Both the position numbers and the translations under genes were made by a program. From positions 78,760,866 through 78,824,865 of the forward strand of contig NC_060252.1 in the NCBI RefSeq assembly GCF_921293095.1: a stretch of 64,000 bases of DNA, read 5' to 3'. Positions 11,460-22,273 of this stretch are shown in pieces; positions within the stretch are counted from its first letter, which is position 1, and each line of letters starts with the position of its first letter. This DNA comes from Ischnura elegans. Lineage: Eukaryota > Arthropoda > Insecta > Odonata > Coenagrionidae. The notes under the pieces were generated by a model that searched no databases, had not been told where the DNA came from, and saw only the letters and a list, made by a program, of their open reading frames with translations.

Positions 11460-12960
11460 TTATAACCTGTCACCATCCGGTAGGTCTCTGTATTTCTGCT
11501 GCATCATCCGTTGCTGCACACGTAGGGCAATGGCTCGTGGATTTTCTCCTTGTCTAGGAACATCAGGCATGATGTCCCCTTGATGCTGAACAGCATATTG
11601 ATGGGCTAAAACTTCATCTTCATTTAGATAAGGTTCAGCACGCAAGTTGTGATGGATGCGTATGTTGTGTAGCACTGCACATGCATTAACCATTCTACCA
11701 GCAAAAGCAGGAGCGTACATTAGAACGCGTTGATAAGACATGCATCTCCATGTGCCCTTAAACACTCCAAAGAATCTTTCAACAACATTCCTTGCCCTAC
11801 AAAGAACCTCTGTATACTGGTATTACCGTGTACCTGGGGGACAATCATTCAATGGAGTCATCAGCCAATGCTCCAATTGGTATCCTGCATCACCTGGAAG
11901 TCAGATACATATTTTTTTACTGTACAAAAAATTACAAAACATACACTGCATGGTGATATAGTAAGAAAAGACATACCTTTTAACCAGGTGTGCCTCTCAC
12001 CCTGGTTAAACTTTGTTTCCATAACACGCCGAATGGGAGAGACACTCCAGATATATGCATAATTTCTGGCTCCAGGGTATAAAGCGTTAATATTAAGCAC
12101 CTTCATTTGAGGGTCAACAATATATGATTGTAAATTGTTTGAAATTAATTAGGAGATGCAAGTCATCAGTAATATGTGGAAATATTTTCCAAATTACAAT
12201 GGGAAAAATTGGTAGCAAGAAATCTTGAATGTAACAGTCATGTTCTACTTACAGCTTGCACATTGAGGCTATGATTATGATAATGATTAACAAAAGCATC
12301 CTCATGTTCAGCTGGTGCAAGTATATTCACATAAGTACAATCAATGGCCCCTATGGCTCCATAAAAGGGCTGTGGAGCATTTTGAAATTTCATGCGTGCA
12401 GCCTGACGCTCTTCATTAGTTACAGGGAACTTCACCCACCGTCGTAACATATGTTGGTTAATTAGATCTGTCACTACATGGAGGCACCGACTTACACTGT
12501 TGTGGGACTCACACTTAAGTCAAATCTATCTCCTGTAGGCCTTCGGTAGCTTCCATGAGCATAGAAATTAACCGCTAGAAGAATCTGCAACAATCAGACA
12601 GTAATCACCAGTGAAAGGGCATCATATAATTTCAAAAACGTCATTTTCTACTCCAATAGAGTTCAGGTGAAGCACATATATCAAATGGGTCATGAAATAA
12701 ATTTAAAAGTAGATATAAATATGTACCTGGATATCTGGGGATATCCCTGTTACTCTTCGACGCTGCGAAAACGGACGCAAGGTATTCACCAACATCATTG
12801 CCACATCTTGGGTGAGTCGAAATGTTCTAGTAAATTCATTTCCAGGAAGTTCAAAGGGATTGCTAGCATCCCGCAACATTCGTCTTTGTATGCGCCTGTT
12901 GACAAAGTTTACTCGCTCTTCCAAGACCATGAGCTCCCAAGCAAGAAAATGAAGGGTCAT
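11460..12960 (-). pseudogene. PIF/Harbinger transposase, broken multi-exon
   Basis: Exons read on the minus strand: 12960-12727 (N-terminus with NPFELPGNEFTRTFRLT), about 12590-12256 (AIDCTYVNI, first catalytic Asp), about 12120-11977 (NALYPGARNYAYIWS) and 11893-11460 (GDAGYQLEHWLMTPL, then VVERFFGVFKGTWRC with the Glu). Donors GTACAT, GTAAGT and GTATGT and two AG acceptors are visible. The usual second Asp in the PG-x-x-D block is Tyr here. There is also a frameshift near 12,500, an in-frame stop at 11,823 and no visible acceptor for the third exon. The element could no longer make an active enzyme. Terminal repeats were not located. Confidence 0.8.
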
Positions 12961-13689
12961 CCTAGTCTATTTCTTTGCAAGGGTGACCTTATAAATGTTT
13001 AAAAAACAGAGAAAAGTTACGACGGAGATAAAAATTCTAAAATTAAACAGTTACGCAGTGTGTAAATTTATTGCTACGTTATTACGTTATATGTATTTTC
13101 CAAATCTATTGCACCATCCTAGCCGCGACGCTTTCAAAAACTTACATTTACAACTACATACACAATATAAGTACCTACCTTCTTCCCTACATACATTCTT
13201 GAGTTTAAACACAGACTTTATGCGTTTTCACACACTTACACGAATCTCTGTGGTCCCCTTTTAGACAGTTAGTACTTCGTCAATATTTACAAGATATTAA
13301 GTCACGTAATTACTTACCGTATTAAAAATAATAACTTGTTTCTTTTATGGTTGCCGTAATAGTGTGTTGGAAAATAATTTCTATCAATGCTGTCAAGCGC
13401 AAATTTACCATCAACGCGATAATATATATGCATTACATGCAGTTTTCTTCCGATTTTCGTCCTATAAATAGCAACATCAATGAATGAATTAAAGTGGGTC
13501 TTGTCGATAAGCTTAACAAGGGGAGTCTACAAGGCCCGACAATGCTATCGAAATTTTTCGGTAGTCCTAACGAAAAAATTTGTCAACTATAGTTACAGAA
13601 AATGGATTTTCGTTAGCGCGGTCTTTCGTTAAGCTATCGAGCTATCGACGTCGGTAAGCATTACTAACGAGCTACGGAAAGCCCCTGCA
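12961..13689. other. Harbinger flank, no gene recognised
   Basis: AT-rich, with short frames only. Bases 13,500-13,680 carry repeated TATCGA/GTTAG words that could be a degraded element end, but no partner end was found near 10.6 kb. Confidence 0.35.
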
Positions 13690-14290
13690 GGGGACGGATT
13701 ATTAATAAAAGAATGTCGGTTAATGAATTTTCCAAGATTGCAGAAAATGTATCCCAGTCGGTAACAGCAACATTGGGCGTAAGAGGAGAAATTGCAGAGA
13801 GGGGAATAGAGAATGTAAGAGGAAGATGATCGGAAGTGAAGGAATAAATGACGGGATGAGAGAAAAAATACGGATGGTTATAAGGAAGGCCGAAATCTAT
13901 TTGGTCACACGATCTTGGGGCGTAATGTGTTGGTTGTAAAGGAGCTAAGATAGAGACATTTCTGTTGCGGATGAAAGAATGAATATAATATTTTACCGTC
14001 GGCATTGATTTTGTTGCTGTTCCAACCAGGGTGCTTGCAGTTCCAATCACCGAAGAACATGCCGTTAGGATAGCTGGTAAACAGGCGTTCGAGAGACTCT
14101 ATGCTAAGTCGTTTGGAGAGCATATGATATGCAGAGAAGATGTTTATGGGACCGGCTTTTGTGTTGATTGCAATACCAAGAGCTTCGAAGGTGTCCGGAA
14201 ATGGGGAGGTTAAAGGGAATGAGGAAGGTTTTTTCGGATCAAGACTGCTACTCCTCCTCCCCTGGTGACGCGGTCCAGTCTGTAAATGGC
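13690..14290 (-). pseudogene. Jockey-type endonuclease fragment
   Basis: Minus-strand pieces encode the middle of an APE-type endonuclease: DRVTRGGGVAVLIRKNLP, then FEALGIAINTKAGPINIFSAYH, FFGDWNCKHPGWNSN and a SDHLPLTFS-like ending. These match the LINE family at 28-50 kb, but diverged. Frame changes separate the blocks, and both ends are missing. The 5' side abuts the CR1-like ORF1 at 14.3 kb on the opposite strand. Confidence 0.75.
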
Positions 14291-14315
14291 GGCCAAGATG
14301 GCGGACACAGCAGCT

Positions 14316-15642
14316 ATGCGTAATTGTGGCTCTTGTAATTATGAATTTTAACCAAATTCTACGGGTGTCCAATGTTGTTTTTGTGGTGTTACGAACCACA
14401 TAAGTTGCTGTGGGATTACTAAAATTGAATTTGAGGTCATATGTGCTAATCCCTACACCGGGTGGATCTGCAAAGTGTGCTCCCTTGATCGTCTACCGAC
14501 GAGCCAGTCCGGCGGCAAGTCTTTGACAAAGTGTTCTGAAGAGAATATCCAGGCGGCCCTTCTTCAACTGCAAGCACGCATCGAACGAGTGGAGGCTGAA
14601 ATTGAAGGTCAGAAGAGTTCCTCATCACCCTTTTCTGCGAAAAATTGTGAAAATGTGGTCCGTGACAATGGTCCAGAATCCGTTCCTCTTCCAAATCGAG
14701 AGCTTGACCGGCGTATCGGTCCAAATAGTGCCACAGTCCACTTGTCCACCGTGGCTTCCGCTCCCACGGCTAGCCCAGCTCCCAATTCGTCATCTAAAAA
14801 TGATAAATCCCTACCACCTTTTCCCTCTTCGACTACAGCTACATGTAATGATGGACCGCAAAATCTGGTCTCAAATCCAAGTGACGATGAGGGCTACACG
14901 ACCGTCCGCGGCAAGCGTCGTAAGAGGAAACCTTTCGTCGTTGGTACGGCTGTACCTAACTCCGGTTGCTCGCTCAAGGCAGCAAAATCTTTTTCGTTCA
15001 TACATGTGTGGGGTCTTGAGCCCAAAACAACAAAGGAGCAAGTATCCCAATATCTTTCAAAATTTGACGAAAACGTCGAAGTTTTCCCCCTGAATCCTAA
15101 AGGCAACTATGCCTCTTTCAAAGTGAAGGTTCTATCAGATTTAGCTAGTGTGGTTATTGATTCAACGATCTGGCCTACGAAGGTTAAAGTGAAAAAATAT
15201 GTATTTCCTAAAGGGATCAAAAGTACCCCTGAGACTAAGTCTTTTACTGCTGAATCAATGTCTCTTTCAGCTGTGAATCCTGCTTGTTCGACAGTTACTC
15301 CCTCGAATATAAGTGTATGTGCCTCCCTTTCCCATCCTCCCATTATACCAGCCATCACTCAGTATAAATCAATCAGCTGGCTCTCCAGTGTGCGATCCCC
15401 TTCCCCATACCTCCGATACGTCTACTCCTGTCATGCCATAAGTTACCTGTTTTTCCAACGAAGTGCCTATGTCTACCAATGTTGAAACTCACGTTTTGAG
15501 TTCTAGAAGTCAGGCCAGTGCTTCAGTGAGTAGTCACAGTGATACAGTTGACCAGAGTGACAGCTATCAAAATTGTAATGATGTGACTCATAAGCCTGTC
15601 ACCCGTCGCCAACATGGAATTCTCAAACCAAAAAAAGCCTGA
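14316..15642 (+). pseudogene. CR1-like LINE ORF1 with PHD finger
   Basis: The frame opens at ATG 14316 and encodes a C4HC3 PHD-type finger (CGSC, CCFC, HISCC, WICKVC), interrupted by a stop at 14349. It continues through a coiled-coil-like stretch (LLQLQARIERVEAEIEGQ), a Ser/Pro-rich linker and a basic GKRRKRK patch. A folded segment near 15,000-15,210 (SFIHVWGLEPKTTKEQVSQYL to TIWPTKVKVKKYV) resembles an RRM-like ORF1 domain. A frameshift near 15,400 precedes the natural-looking end at 15642 (HGILKPKKA). ORF1 proteins of this type bind the element RNA. Confidence 0.65.
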
Positions 15643-15683
15643 CTAGTCCAAGGTAACGCAAAAAAGGTACTAATTTCTTTTAT

Positions 15684-16110
15684 ATGAATATTCATTCGAT
15701 GCGAAACAAGTCCAGTAATCTGGAAGTGCTTGTCCAAGAATTAGACACTGACATTCTAATTTTAAGTGAACATTGGCTAACCGTCAATGAGCTCAGTGTT
15801 TTTGCAATAAATGGCCTCCAACTATTGTCACAGTTTTGTAGGTCAGAATCGAGAGGGGGTGGAGTGGCAATATTTGGTAAAGGTAATCTCAGTTTCTCAG
15901 CTCTTGCCTACAAGGAGTGCACTGAGAAAGAGTTTGAGTGCTCCATAATAATTGTTAAAATCGATAGACTTCGGACAGCTGTTATTTCACTATACAGATC
16001 TCCCTCTGCCTGTGTAGCTTCCTTTTTAAGGAATCTTAGCGATCTCTTCCAATATGTAAACTCAGCTGGTATGAATAAGGTGCTTGTTTTTGGTGATTTT
16101 AATAATCTAC
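15684..16110 (+). pseudogene. CR1-like LINE ORF2, endonuclease N-terminus only
   Basis: Begins MNIHSMRNKSSNLEVLVQEL, the usual start of an APE endonuclease, with LSEHWL (catalytic Glu), a GGGVAIF block and FGDFNN (catalytic Asp). It follows the PHD ORF1 by 41 bases on the same strand, so the two form one element. It stops being recognisable right after GDFNN, where the R1-like LINE begins, so the rest was cut off or replaced. Confidence 0.7.
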
Positions 16111-16131
16111 GAGTGCACCATGGAGATTAGG

Positions 16132-16450
16132 GATCTACTAATAGGAAAACAGAAGGTATACTTAGGTTGGGAAGCGTGTAAAATAAAAGATTACATTACC
16201 GTCCTAAGGTGCTATAACTGTCAGAACTACGGTCATAAGACCTCAAATTGTAGAAGGCCTGTGAGCATTTGCTCCCACTGTTCGGAAGAACACCACTACG
16301 AAGACTGCCCTAACAAAGAACTGAATCCTAAATGCATGCATTGCTCCCAAAACGACAAACCTAGTCAGCATAGAACCGGAGACAAACTGTCCGCACTATG
16401 AACGCGCAAAGGACATTGAATGTCAACGGCTCGGTTATGGCGGCACGTAA
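16132..16450 (+). pseudogene. R1/I-group LINE ORF1, C-terminal zinc knuckles
   Basis: Encodes KQKVYLGWEACKIKDYITV followed by three Cys/His knuckles: CYNCQNYGHKTSNC, CSHCSEEHHYEDC, and a third that starts CMHCSQNDKPSQH and continues after a frameshift near 16,375 as CPHYERAKDIECQRLGY, to a TAA at 16448. The knuckles would bind element RNA. The N-terminal part is absent, so the copy is truncated or joined to the CR1-like fragment. Confidence 0.65.
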
Positions 16451-19400
16451 ACAGGAACTTAAGATAGGACTAAGCAACGTCGGCAGATCCTATGCTGCAA
16501 TGCAACACTTGCAGAAAGTGGCGCAAGAGCTGCAAATCGACATCCTTGCCATCCGGGAGCCTTATACATCTAAAGGAAAAGTTATTTTTCCACATGAAAC
16601 AATCATATATGATACAAAGGCGAAAGAAATCTGGAGCTGTGTCATCATTTTGAACGTGCACGTCAAGGCTCTATACAACAAGCAACTCTCTGATGGAAAA
16701 ACGGTCGTTGCCAACGTAAAGATTGCCAATAACGATCAATTTATCTTAATTAATAGCTACTTTAAGTTTCCAGATGAAATTAACAGCTATTTACATCAGA
16801 TCGAAGCCGTAATAAATACCTTCCGTAACTCCAGAATCCTCATTACTACCGATGCTAACGCGAAATCACCTATGAGGTACAGCGACATTACAGATAAGAG
16901 AGGAGAGCAACTTGAAGAACTAATACTAAGTCAAGACCTCACCGTGGAAAACGTAAAGACTGAGTTAAAAACATACGAGGGTCCACTAGGCTTCGGAACT
17001 AATATCGACATAACTCTCACAAGAAAAATGGACAATAAATACAGAAAATGGTGGTTAATTGATGAGGGTATTAGTGATCATAGACTAATAGTATTCCAAA
17101 TCTCCGGTCAAATAAACCCAAAAACAAACTATATGGATACCAGATTTAACATCCGGAAAGCCGATTGGAGACTCTTCGACTCCATACTCCATTCGCTGAT
17201 AACCAGACTCCAGGATACACCCAGCCCAGAAGAGATGCAAGATTTGATCAGAGAAGTTTGCGAACAAAGCATGCCGAAAACTATGGCACGGATCAAAAAG
17301 TTACTTGGTGGTCACACGACCTAGACCTCCTAAGGAAAACCATGCGGCTAAACAAAAAAGTGCACATGCGAAGAAAAAGAATCCTCGCATCAGACGTTGA
17401 ATTCTGGAGACGACACTTCATACGATCAAGAACAAAATACTTCGATGCAATAAAAACATCTAAAAGGGAAGCCTGGGAAAGACTATTAGAAGAGGGCAAC
17501 GTAAACCCATGGAGCTTAGCTCACAAAATCATTAGGGAAAAAGGAAACCCTCAATTCCAACAACACTCCAACGTCAAGATGGAACGTTCACTGAAAACGC
17601 AAGCGAAACCAGTGCACTTATCCTAAACACCCTATTGCCGACCGATCTCACAGAAGACGATAAGGAAGAGCATAAACTAAAAAGAACGGCCGTGAACGCG
17701 AACTACGAAGAGGATTTGGTGGAATCAAACTTTACAATGGAAGAACTAGATTCTGCAATAAGAAGAATAAAGAACAATAAAGCCCTAGGAATCGACGGAA
17801 TAAAAGCCGAAACGATCAAGAGAGCATATGGTAGGATCAAACATAAACTTCTCAAAGTTTACAACGAAGCACTAAAAACTGGAAAATTCCCAGAAATCTG
17901 GAAAGTCGGGGTATTGAAAATATTTCCCAAACCAGATAAGGATCCGCATCTGCCCAAATCTTACCGACCAATAACGTTACTGCCGGTTTTAGGGAAAATC
18001 CTGGAACGCCTCATATCCAACAGACTGGAAGAACATCTCAAATCCAAAAATTATTTCAACTCAAGGTAATTTGGATTTAGAGAAGGTAAGGGTACCAAGG
18101 ATGCACTGATTCAACTAATTCAAGACGTAGAAGAATCTGCAGAAAAGTACGTCCTTGGCGTTTTCCTGGACATATCGGGCGCCTTTAATAACGCCTGGTG
18201 GCCAAGTATTCTAATAAAATTAAGAGAATACAATTGCCCCAGAAACACGTACAAACTCATACGAAACTATTTCGACGATAGAAAGGTGATCTTTGAACTC
18301 TCCGGATGCAAAATGTCTAAAATTCTTAGCAAAGGATGTCCCCAGGGCTCAGTACTGGGGACTCTACTGAGGAATATTTTGTATAACGACTTTTTAAAAC
18401 TACAACTCCCAGAAGAAACTAGACTAATTGCATGTGCCGACGATGGACTCGTTTTAATAAAGGGTAAAATCCGTGCAGAACTCGAAATAAAAGCGAACGC
18501 AGCGATTACTAAAATCATAGAATGGGGAAACTCTAACAAACTTACGTTTTCAAAGGAAAAAACTGAGTGCTTTCTACTGAAAGGTAGTTTAAAGAGGAAG
18601 CCAATCGTCAAGGTGCAAAATGTAACCATCAAATACTCGAAAACAGTGAAATACTTAGGGGTCATGATAGGAGAAAAAATGGACTTCTACGAACACATGA
18701 AGTACATAACACATAAGATTAAAACAACCTTCGTACCCCTCATGCAGCTCTCAAAAAAGGGCAAAGGTTACAACACACAGTCACTCAAGAAACTTTACAC
18801 TGGTGTAGCGTATCCAATAATGTTGTACGGGTGGGAATGCTGGTACCGAGTCGTAATAAACATACAGAAATGCAGGATGGAACTCTCCCGAGCTCAGCGA
18901 ATAGCTTTAATAGGAATAACCAAAGCGTACAAGACAGTTTCAACTGATGCACTATGTGTAATTGCTGGAACGATACCGATAGATCTAGAAATAGAAGAAA
19001 AGGCCGAAGAAAGAAGAACCAGGGAAGAAGAGAAAGCGTACAATGAAGAAAGAACAACGAAGACCCCAATCCTACGAGAAGAAGAAGCAAAGAAGAACAG
19101 AAGAGAAGAACAGGCGGAAACTGGACAAGAGGATGAACAGAAGGGAAAAGAAAAAAGAAGAGAGAAGACCCTCCAGACGTGGCAGGATCGGTGGAACAGC
19201 AGTACCAAGGGGCGGGAAACTCTTAAGTACTTTTCTGAGGTGAAACTGAGAATCACCTCTATCTTATCTGAAATCGATCACGGCTCCTGCCAGTTCTTCT
19301 CTGGCCACGGAGACTTAAATGCAAAACTAAATAGTATAGGCTTGACTGAAACTCCAAACTCCAACATTTGCAAAGATAAATACGAAACTGCATTGCATGT

Positions 19401-19503
19401 CTTGTCAGAATGTCCCGCATACGAGGGACAGAGGAAAGAATTGGAAACTTTAATGCACCATGAAAGAATGCAATGGAACCATCAAACTTTGGTAAATCCT
19501 TAA
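16437..19503 (+). pseudogene. R1/I-group LINE ORF2 (endonuclease and reverse transcriptase)
   Basis: The likely start is ATG 16437 (MAARKQELKIGLSNVGRS), overlapping the repaired ORF1 end by 14 bases. Endonuclease to about 17,110 (AIREPY, TTDANAKS, SDHRLIVF), then RT: GIDGIKAE, SYRPITLLPVLGKILERL, LDISGAFNNAWW, KGCPQGSVLGT and CADDGLVLI (CADD in place of the usual F/YADD). A Lys/Glu/Arg-rich insert covers 18,990-19,180. The end has a Cys/His cluster (CKDKYETALHVLSECP). Frame changes near 17,300 and 17,600 and a stop at 18,067 break it. Dead copy. Confidence 0.8.
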
Positions 19504-19904
19504 GTAATTAAAACTACAAGGAAAATGATGAATCAAATCTTGTCACTAAAACGGCAAATAAATCAACCAAGGCCGCAATAAAAATGAAAGAATGATAAAA
19601 TGACCAAGATGATCCTGAAACTGAAACAAACAGCCAAGGAATAGAGAAATCGACTTCCCAATGAGCCTTACTCTCTTGAGTAAGGGGAGGGGGACACTGG
19701 CTCCTTAATGGGGAAATGAAACTTAAACGCAAACAACAAATCGATTAAAAACTCAAGGCAAAGAAAAGCAGCCTCCCGTAAATAAGTCTTCGACTTGAAA
19801 ACGGGAGGGGTGATGGAGGGTCTGTGGGGGCATTGCCCCCAAATCCAGTGTCCAAGTCCATCATTCCCTCCAGTCTCACCTACTGAACTCCAGACGCTAA
19901 TCCT
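19504..19904. other. LINE 3' flank, no gene
   Basis: Follows the R1-like ORF2 stop and is probably its 3' untranslated region. It contains GC-rich inverted repeats (for example around 19,670-19,710 and 19,775-19,850) but no open frame. Confidence 0.4.
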
Positions 19905-20308
19905 AGTTGCCCAAAAAGAAAGCTCCAGGACCGGACAACTTCACAAACCATCTCACCAAGCAGCTTCCTCCGAACTTCCTACTATACCTACGCCATCTGC
20001 TCAACACCTGCAACAAAATGTCCTACTTCCCAAAAGACTGGAAATCGGCCAAAGTAATCCATATACCGAAACCAGGGAAATCACAACTAGATCCTAATAA
20101 TTACAAACCGATCAGCCTACTTTCCGTTTTTGGCAAACTGCTGGAAAAACAATCATAAATCGACTGCTCCCGGAACTGAGAGAACACCAACTTATTCGAG
20201 ACGAGCAAGCAGGATTCCGTTCCAGTCACTCCACAACGCATCAAGTTACAAGGCTCGTCGAAAGCATCCAATACAGTTTTAGTATCAACAAGTACATTCT
20301 AGGTGTCT
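19905..20308 (+). pseudogene. Jockey reverse transcriptase fragment
   Basis: Encodes KKAPGPDNFTNHLTKQLPPN, WKSAKVIHIPKPGKSQ and NNYKPISLLSVFGKLLEK, then after a frameshift ELREHQLIRDEQAGFRSSHS and TRLVESIQYSFS. These are the fingers and early palm of a Jockey-type RT. Both ends are truncated; the 3' side is cut where the next Jockey element starts. Confidence 0.75.
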
Positions 20309-20769
20309 AGACTAGGTGGACAAGCCGAGCGCCCTCAAGGACTCCTCTCGCTGAGGCTTAGTTCCTGCATAGCACCAGCATATTCAGCCACATTGGCCCT
20401 CTTAAGGGCCTTTTTCACTTTTCTCCAGAAATCATCTGCAACCGCTGCCTTACCATCGGCCGCAGCCAGGGACATCAAAGAGGCGCCATCTGCGGGTTAG
20501 CCCGCCTGGACAACTCCCTCCCGTTCGCCAAAAGGGCACTCGTGGGGCCACGGCTGGCCAGGTCTGTCCCTAGATTCGGGCCTGGTCACCCTGGTTATTA
20601 CCCTCGGGGCGGCGCCTTGCAAACGGCGACATCCCAGGTCTTCCCGGTCGCTACCCCAGGCACGAGGTAAAACTCATTGCACGCCTGGGGGACCCGACCG
20701 GGTCCGCTTGCTAGGGTGTTAGGCCCCCAAAAGCCCTCCCTGCCCTCCCAAACGATCCAACCGGCCGAC
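20309..20769 (+). other. Probable 5' untranslated region of the Jockey element
   Basis: GC-rich leader upstream of the ORF1 ATG, with a composition unlike the AT-rich flank. It contains a perfect 16-bp form of the recurrent near-palindrome, at 20395-20410. No open frame of note. Confidence 0.5.
20395..20410. repeat. GGCCCTCTTAAGGGCC near-palindrome in 5' leader
   Basis: Non-coding copy of a motif that recurs inside ORF1 of this and other Jockey elements in the window. Confidence 0.6.
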
Positions 20770-22242
20770 ATGGACATCTCGGCCGCAGCCTCCAGCTCAT
20801 CAGCTCCTGCGGCAACGGCAGGACAAGATGACCAACATCCTACGCTCTATAGCCGTCGAATGGCGGCAAAACAGCGAATGCTCGACGATGCGTCAAGCAC
20901 GCACATGGACTCCATTGAAATGGAAGAAGAAGACATCCCACCGGCCCTCTTAAGGACCCCATCAGAGGAAACAAACCAAAACGAGTCAGCGGCCCTCTTC
21001 AGGTCCTCTCCGGATACTGAGATACACTCTGCTCCTTCCGGCGCCTTCATACGCCCAAAGAAAACACGGAAGCGCGTGGCCACTTCACCACCGACAGTGC
21101 CACCAAAGCATACAGTAACAACACAAAACCGCTTCACGCCCATACAGCCCGAGACTGAAGCAGATGACTCATCGCCGCTCATCCCCAACCCGGAAGAACG
21201 CCAACCCCAACAGAAACAACGGATTCCAGTCCGGCGCCGACCGCCGCCAATATTAATATACAGCATTAGCGACTATCGGAAAAGCATCGCTCTCATTAAG
21301 GCAGTTTGTAAGAGCGAATTCACCATCGACATCCGAAAAGCGTTCACTCGGCTGAACGTCGAAACTCCTGAGTTTCATGCCGCAGTTTCAGCTTTATTAG
21401 CAAGAGAAAAAGCTGAAACCAGCACTTGGGCTCCCAAAGAGGACAAAACCACGTCTTTCCTAATAAGAGGGATTGGAAAGGACTTTGACCTCGGCTACCT
21501 AAAGGAGCTATTTGAACAAGAAGGAATCCAGGTCGTTAATATCCGCACCCTACTGGACAGAAATAAGCTACCTAAGGACCTACACCAATTGACCGTGACA
21601 ACATCACCAGAGTGGTCAGCGAAAGATATAGGCGCACTTAAGAAAATTGGACCTGTCCATTTGAAACTTTCACCATTTAAGCACGACCGACCACAAATGT
21701 GCTTCAACTGCAACCGCTACGGCCACTCCAGCGCGCATTGTTCAGCGGAGCCCAGGTGCTCGAAATGCGCTGGGAACCACTATGGCTCTACCTGTACTCG
21801 ACCGCGTGACCAACCAGCCACATGCTGCAACTGCCGCGGCGACCACCCGGCTATGTCGAGGAGATGCCCCGTGTTCAAAAGACAAATGGAACACATGAAA
21901 GCACAACGAGACCCAGCCAAAACGCCTCCACAGCCAATTCCTACACCAGCAGCACCAAACCGGATCCAAAGCGGCCCTAATCCATGGAAAACCACCGCCA
22001 ACATAACAGAAGCATCTTCACCATGCGCTGACGCCACCAACTACCCTTCCTTGCCGGAACCACAACAAAGGAAAGGAACCGCCCACACAACCGCCCAACC
22101 CCAAACCACCATCGACGCTGACCTAACAGCAATGCTAAAACAACTTCTAACCATCTCGCTGCAAACACAGCAACAACTACAGCAACAAACGAGCATCCTC
22201 ACGCAAATGCTCCACACCATGGCGGCCCGAAACGTTCCCTAA
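20770..22242 (+). CDS. Jockey LINE ORF1 protein (RNA-binding, zinc knuckle)
   Basis: An intact 490-residue frame. I chose ATG 20770 (MDISAAASSS); the frame is open further upstream without a better ATG. The N-terminal ~170 residues are Ser/Pro/Thr-rich and look disordered. About residues 225-310 form an RRM/PRE_C2HC-like region (SFLIRGIGKDFDLGYLKELF to IGPVHLKLSPFK). Three knuckles follow: CFNCNRYGHSSAHC, CSKCAGNHYGSTC and CCNCRGDHPAMSRRC. The C-terminus is Gln-rich. Jockey ORF1 proteins coat the element RNA. ORF2 starts 31 bases after the stop. The coding DNA is far more GC-rich than its surroundings. Confidence 0.85.
   Translation: MDISAAASSSSAPAATAGQDDQHPTLYSRRMAAKQRMLDDASSTHMDSIEMEEEDIPPALLRTPSEETNQNESAALFRSSPDTEIHSAPSGAFIRPKKTRKRVATSPPTVPPKHTVTTQNRFTPIQPETEADDSSPLIPNPEERQPQQKQRIPVRRRPPPILIYSISDYRKSIALIKAVCKSEFTIDIRKAFTRLNVETPEFHAAVSALLAREKAETSTWAPKEDKTTSFLIRGIGKDFDLGYLKELFEQEGIQVVNIRTLLDRNKLPKDLHQLTVTTSPEWSAKDIGALKKIGPVHLKLSPFKHDRPQMCFNCNRYGHSSAHCSAEPRCSKCAGNHYGSTCTRPRDQPATCCNCRGDHPAMSRRCPVFKRQMEHMKAQRDPAKTPPQPIPTPAAPNRIQSGPNPWKTTANITEASSPCADATNYPSLPEPQQRKGTAHTTAQPQTTIDADLTAMLKQLLTISLQTQQQLQQQTSILTQMLHTMAARNVP
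20943..21006. repeat. Two copies of the GGCCCTCTTAAGG-type 16-mer in ORF1
   Basis: Copies at 20943-20958 and 20991-21006, read as PALLRTP and AALFRSSP, a reading frame different from the one used in elements B and C. Confidence 0.65.
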
Positions 22243-22273
22243 ACGCCAAGGACCACAGCCACGCCTCATTATA

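Noticed and set aside
18785..19256. Minus-strand open frames of about 100-120 codons over the R1-like C-terminus
   Set aside because: They are shadows of the Lys/Glu/Arg-rich plus-strand insert in the LINE ORF2.
21742..22040. Cys-rich minus-strand frames over the zinc-knuckle DNA
   Set aside because: Antisense shadows of the ORF1 knuckles; no independent support.
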